From contig OZ023211.1 of assembly GCA_963995525.1 (NCBI GenBank), positions 53,564,914 through 53,628,913 on the forward strand: a stretch of DNA of 64,000 nucleotides. The letters run 5' to 3'. Shown here piece by piece: positions 49,201 to 55,200 of this stretch. Each line of letters opens with the position of its first letter. The first letter of the stretch is position 1. The position numbers and the translations under genes are program-made. This DNA is from Escarpia spicata (lineage: Eukaryota; Annelida; Polychaeta; Sabellida; Siboglinidae). The notes beneath the pieces are model-generated. The model ran no database searches and was not told the DNA's origin. It was given only the letters and a program-made list of their open reading frames with translations.

Positions 49201-52200
49201 TCTGTGATCCCCAGATGCTGAGACACAAGCAAATAACCAATTCATAATGAATCAATCAGTTGGAATCTAACTACAATTCAGGTGCGTTTGTGTGTGTGTG
49301 CGAGCATGTGCTCGTGTGCGTGTGTCTGCGTGCATGCGTGTATGTGTTAACGTTTTCCTTCTAGATGGTATGCATTTCGGATGTCAATTTTTCAGGGAAT
49401 CATCTATGACCGCTAAGCAGAAAAGTATAAATATAAATACAGTATACAGCCTTATTCAGGTAATCATCAATGGACACTTACTGTGACAGTGAACATGTGA
49501 CCATGTATAACATCGGCGCCTCGTCCCAGGAAGACCGCAGACTTCACCAACACATCGCAGACCGTTTTCATCACTGCGCTGCCCCCTGGCTGCAGAAACC
49601 AGCGACACTCCGACACCGCTTGTTTAACTAGTGCCAGGATGTCTTTCTTTCCTATCTCCTGTAGAGGAGAACCACAACAATGTATAGAACATGATGCATA
49701 TTAACTACTAAAAACGTACCAGTTTATCCTGTTTTATGGTTGCATAATTACTTAACTGTAGATCACTACCATCTGCTTAGTATCAATGATATACCCAGGA
49801 TTGATTTTTTATGCATATTAAACAAAATTTAACACGACTGCATCCAGAGCAAAAACCTCACGCAGCAAGGAAGCCTGTGGCCAGTCCGACATTTCTTCAA
49901 TAGATCTGCGTGTATCCCGCGCCTCACAGATTCACCACTCTCTTATAAGCACTACATAGCACGCTTTCCATAGGTCAGGGATCAGCAATCCAGAACATGT
50001 GAAAAAGCGACAAAATTACTATCTTGAGTACTTACACTGTCGCCAAAGAGAACGTGTTCTCGACAGCATGCAAGACACACATTGAGCGTCGACTGCACCA
50101 GTAGCAGACATTGCCAGAACCAGCATTCCTCCCCCTCATAATGACAGTTCACGACGTTATCGTCACAAGCCTCCGACAGCAGTGACAGCGACCGTGTCAA
50201 CGTATCATATGCAATCAGTGCACCATTCCGCTCGATAAAGCAGTGCCGAAACTTATGACTTTGCATGAACAGTGAATCGCACGAGGTCCACTGTTCGCTC
50301 TTCGCAGCCAACCAATCAGAATGCCTCGAATCCTCTTCTGGTGATGTATCATTGTTATCACCAATCGTTTTCGATGCAGATTCCTGGTTATCAGTGAGGA
50401 GCATGTGCAGGAACATGTCAAGTACGACAGAATCTCGACCGTGGAGCGATTCACTTGACAAGGCACTAGGGATCTCGCTATCCTGTTCAGAGATGCGATC
50501 GTCAAGCATGATGAGAATTTGGAAGACGCGTAGCACGCACGGTCTCAGCTCAACAACCTGTGCAAGCTGCCGTAGCTGTTTGACACCGCTGTAGTTGAGG
50601 AACAGGTTGTAAGCCTGTGGGGTCCGAAGCAACAGAGGCAGGGCGATGAGACAGTAGTGGGTCACTTTCCCCGATGCCTGTGTCCTGCCGGTGTCCCTCG
50701 AGGCTTGCATCACTGGGAGGAAGACATGTTGGAAGAGTTGATAGAGCACCACGGGACTCCCCCAGCGTACGAGGTGTAAGAGATGCTGCATCGTCTGTAC
50801 ACCGACCCACTGGTCGGAGTTAAGGACAAGAGGCTGTAGTTGCTTCAAACAGTGCCAACGTGGTTCACTGACATCCCTACACACCTCATCCTCATGTTGG
50901 CTGACGTCGCTGCCCGAGAACGCACTGTCTGATGTCTCCTGTTTCATATAGTGACTGCCTCTCAGTGTATTTTCTGACGTATCCTTGCAAGTGACACACG
51001 GGTTGGTGCATTCCTGCGCCGCGGCTGCACCGCCTAGCTGGTGCAGCACCACCTTCGTGAAGACATGCAGCATGCGGTGCCGCACCGCAGCTGGGTGATC
51101 CTCGAGGTTATTGAGGAACATAGACTGAACGAACCGCGGCGACAGACAACAGCACAGACCAGCGTCCTCCACACAGCTCAAGATGCCCAGTTTGACACAC
51201 CGCGACTCGCATCGCTCAAACAAATGGTGCAGAAACTGACCGAGGATCGCGACGGCGCAATCTGATGGTGCCGTCTTTGTTCCTAGAGTGCTGTCTGACA
51301 TCCCGCATCCCTCGCTTCCTCCAAACTGCCTCCTCTCCCCACTTTCGATGTTCAGGATGTCATTGTGGTGGTGATAGAAATGGTCGAAGTTACACTTCCT
51401 GTGTTTACGTTTTGTACATTTCACCGTGTGGATGTAATCGATCTTTGCTAGCTTCAGTGATGAGATAACTTTACCAACGGCCGATATCAGTTCGGCCGGC
51501 ACCGTCTCGATGTTAGTTCTGTCAGACGCCACACGTTGACACTCGTACCAAAGGATGATGTTCTCGCTGAGCGAGAGACCATCGTGATTGAGGAAGTCTG
51601 CGAAGACATCGCGTGCCATGTGGAGTATGGATGGACTGAGGGGAATACTAGAGAAGATAGTATACAGTAGAAGTAATACTCCATTGACAATGTCTGAGGC
51701 GAGGTGTACACAACATGCTGCGTTCTCACGAGACCTCGCCTCGCTGGTCACTGACCGCATGCACCTATATGCAACGTCCAGCCACGAGGTCAAACACCCA
51801 CTTGCCTTGACCACTGCGATGCCGTTGCTCTGACTACACAGATATGACACTAGCATCACCATGATGCGCACTATGTACCGCTCCACAAACACCATGTCGG
51901 CCGCCGTCCACCCGTAACCACAAAACGATTCGCCTCTCTCTTCACTGGAACTACTTTCATCATTTGCACCGAAATAAGAATCGCCCGTCGTGTCGGACCA
52001 GGCTCTGTCTTCACCGGAACTACATCCATCGCACCCACCAGAGTTTGACTGTGGCATGATATCACGAGAACGCTTCGCAATGCAGGGACTATTTTCCCTC
52101 GTCATGTTGCTAAGCAACCGGGTGAGATGTGGCACAATGAATGCTGAGATGAGTCGCTTGTGTTCCTCTCGCTTCTGACCAGCCTGACACAGTCCCTTGA

Positions 52201-55200
52201 CCACAGTGAGCATCAGCAGACACAGCTGCAGAGGGGTCATCTCCAAAGTCTTTGACACATTAAAGTCATCTTCTGACGCATCCGAGTCACCACTGTCAAC
52301 GACCCACGGCTGCAGCACGTCACGCGTGATCCCAACACAGGCAAAAGCACCACAGAGTAACTCCGGCTTTGACGTCAGACACTGGTGGTGATGCGTCGAC
52401 TTTGTGTACTCAACGTCAGTATCTGAGTCCGACGATGGCGTCTCGCTTTGGAATCGATTCCTGGTGTTCTTTCGGAGGTTGAGGTGACTGTCATGTGCGC
52501 TGGTGTGTTTGACCTTTGACCTTGCTGTGAAGGCCGAGTGTTGCGTAGGACAGCCTGTTATAGGTCGCAAGAGACTGGCCTCCATCTTGCACAGGGACAG
52601 GCCTGAAAGTTAACGCAAACACGGTTAGTAATAGCAATAATAACTTTGTTTGTCCATAAAATGGAAATATGTTTTGCACTGAGGAGGCTGCATAAAAACA
52701 TAATATTTAAATCGCATTGCAAGATGTACGTGATAAAATCAAGTATGTAGAGAGTTGCTAATTAGTGATACAGAGTGTTGTATATAAATAATAACAGAAT
52801 CATGAATGTCACGCAGTCATGACATACCAGCTGTAAAAAAAAATTAAACATGTTAAAACTCTGTGCAATAAATATGATACTAATGCGACTAGAGTTCCTA
52901 GTCAAATGATGATTTAAACAAACTGAGCAACGACCAATAATATGTTTAAGTAGCAGGCATATTAAGTAATTAGTTATCTGCAGAATATGATTGATTAGCA
53001 GTATTTTTTCCGTATTAATGTTTTACTTTGGAAGACATTTCAAAATTGCATAAACAGACACTATATACAGTGTATGTGCATGTACAATCATACATTATTT
53101 GGAAAATTTTGAAACTTTTCCAAGAACACCAACTTGCTTTCTGGAAGGACATTTTCCATGGATATTTACTATTTTAGGAGAATCCTGGTAAACAATCCTG
53201 TAAACTTACAGCAGTTGTACAATTATATAAATAATACAAGCTACTTCTCTGGTGAACCTGCTCCATCATAGTAATTATTGGAAGTAATCTATCATTATTG
53301 ATTGGGGTGTGGCAAGGTTTCAACATCTCTTCAGTTTTGAGAGCCACCCTCCAATAGCCATTTATCAAAGCTTATCTACCACCTATTTGACACCAAACTC
53401 CCACTTATTTTTTATACCAGCCTCCCACCTATTTGACACGAGCCTCCCATCAATCCAACCTCCACCTGATTAAACCAATCTCCCACCTATTTGAAGCTAA
53501 CCTACCACTAAACCTACCTCCCACCGATCCTACCTCCAGCTATTTGACACCAACCTCCCACTTATTTAACAAGATTGAATAAGATTGCCACCAAGAGAAT
53601 TAACTCTAGGTGGCAGGTGGACAAGGAAGCCCTTTGGCTTATCGAGAATCCAACCCTTTTATCTATGTATATCCCGCCCTTCTGAGGTATGTGTCTTTGC
53701 TAATGTAACTTCATGTCCTCTAGTCTTTCTATCTTTTTTAACTGAGAAAAAAATATTTCTATCAATATTTTCATAACCATTCAGTATTTTAAACACTTCT
53801 ACCTGATCTCCTCTCAATCTCCTGGTCTCCAGTATTGTTAAAGCACATTCTTTTAGGCAAATTTCTTAACTAAGATCTCTCAGTTTTGGTATAATTTTAC
53901 TTGCTCTCCTCTGTACTCTTTCTAGCATATCTATGTCCTTCTTGCGATATGGCCTCCACGCTTGTATACAATATTCTAAAAGAGGCATCACTATTGTTTT
54001 GTACAGCGGTATTATTAGTTCTTTTTCCTTATACACAATATTTCGCCTAATTAATCCAAGGATTTGATTTCCCTTTGAAGCTGCAACTCCACACTGCTCT
54101 GAAACCTTCATATCAGCACTAATGGTTAACCCTAAGTCCTTTTCTTTTACAGTAGTAGTTAGTACAGTACCCCTATTGTATATTCTACCTCTTCGTTCCC
54201 ATGTCCTGTGTGGAGGCATTTACATTTCCCAAAATTGTACAGCATTTGCCACTTTTAAGACCATTTGATCAACCTGTCAAGATCACCTTGTAAATGCTGT
54301 CTATCTCCATCACTTTTAATCCTTAAAAAAACAAAAAAACATAACATATTTGTTAAGCATGACCTTGCTTTAAAAAACTCATGTTGAGATGGGTTTATCA
54401 AGTTATGTTTAACAAGAAAATCCACCATATTTGAAGCCAACCTCCCACTAAACCTACCTCCTACTAATCCTACCTCCACCTATTGAACCAATCTCCTATC
54501 AATTCTACCCCCACCTATTTGAACCAACCTCCCACCAATCCTACCCCCCCTAATTGAACCAACCTCCCACCAATCCTACCCCCACCTATTTGAACCAACC
54601 TTCCTCCAAATTCTACCTCCTACCTATTTTAACCAACCTCCCACCAATCCTATCTCCACCTATTTGAACCAACCTCCCACCAATCCTACCCCACCTATTT
54701 GAACCAACCTCCTACCAATACTACCTCCACCTATTTGAACCAACCTCCCACCAATCATACCCCCACCTATTTGAACCAATATCCCACCAATCCTACCCCC
54801 ACCTATATGAATCAACCTCCCACCAATCCTACCCCCACCTATTTGAACCAACCTCCCACCAATTCTACCCCCACCTATTTGAACCAACCTCCCACCAATC
54901 CTACCCCCCCCTAATTGAACCAACCTCCCACCAATCCTACCCCCACCTATTTGAACCAACCTTCCTCCAAATTCTACCTCCTACCTATTTTAACCAACCT
55001 CCCACCAATCCTATCTCCACCTATTTGAACCAACCTCCCACCAATCCTACCCCACCTATTTGAACCAACCTCCTACCAATACTACCTCCACCTATTTGAA
55101 CCAACCTCCCACCAATCATACCCCCACCTATTTGAACCAATATCCCACCAATCCTACCCCCACCTATATGAATCAACCTCCCACCAATCCTACCCCCACC

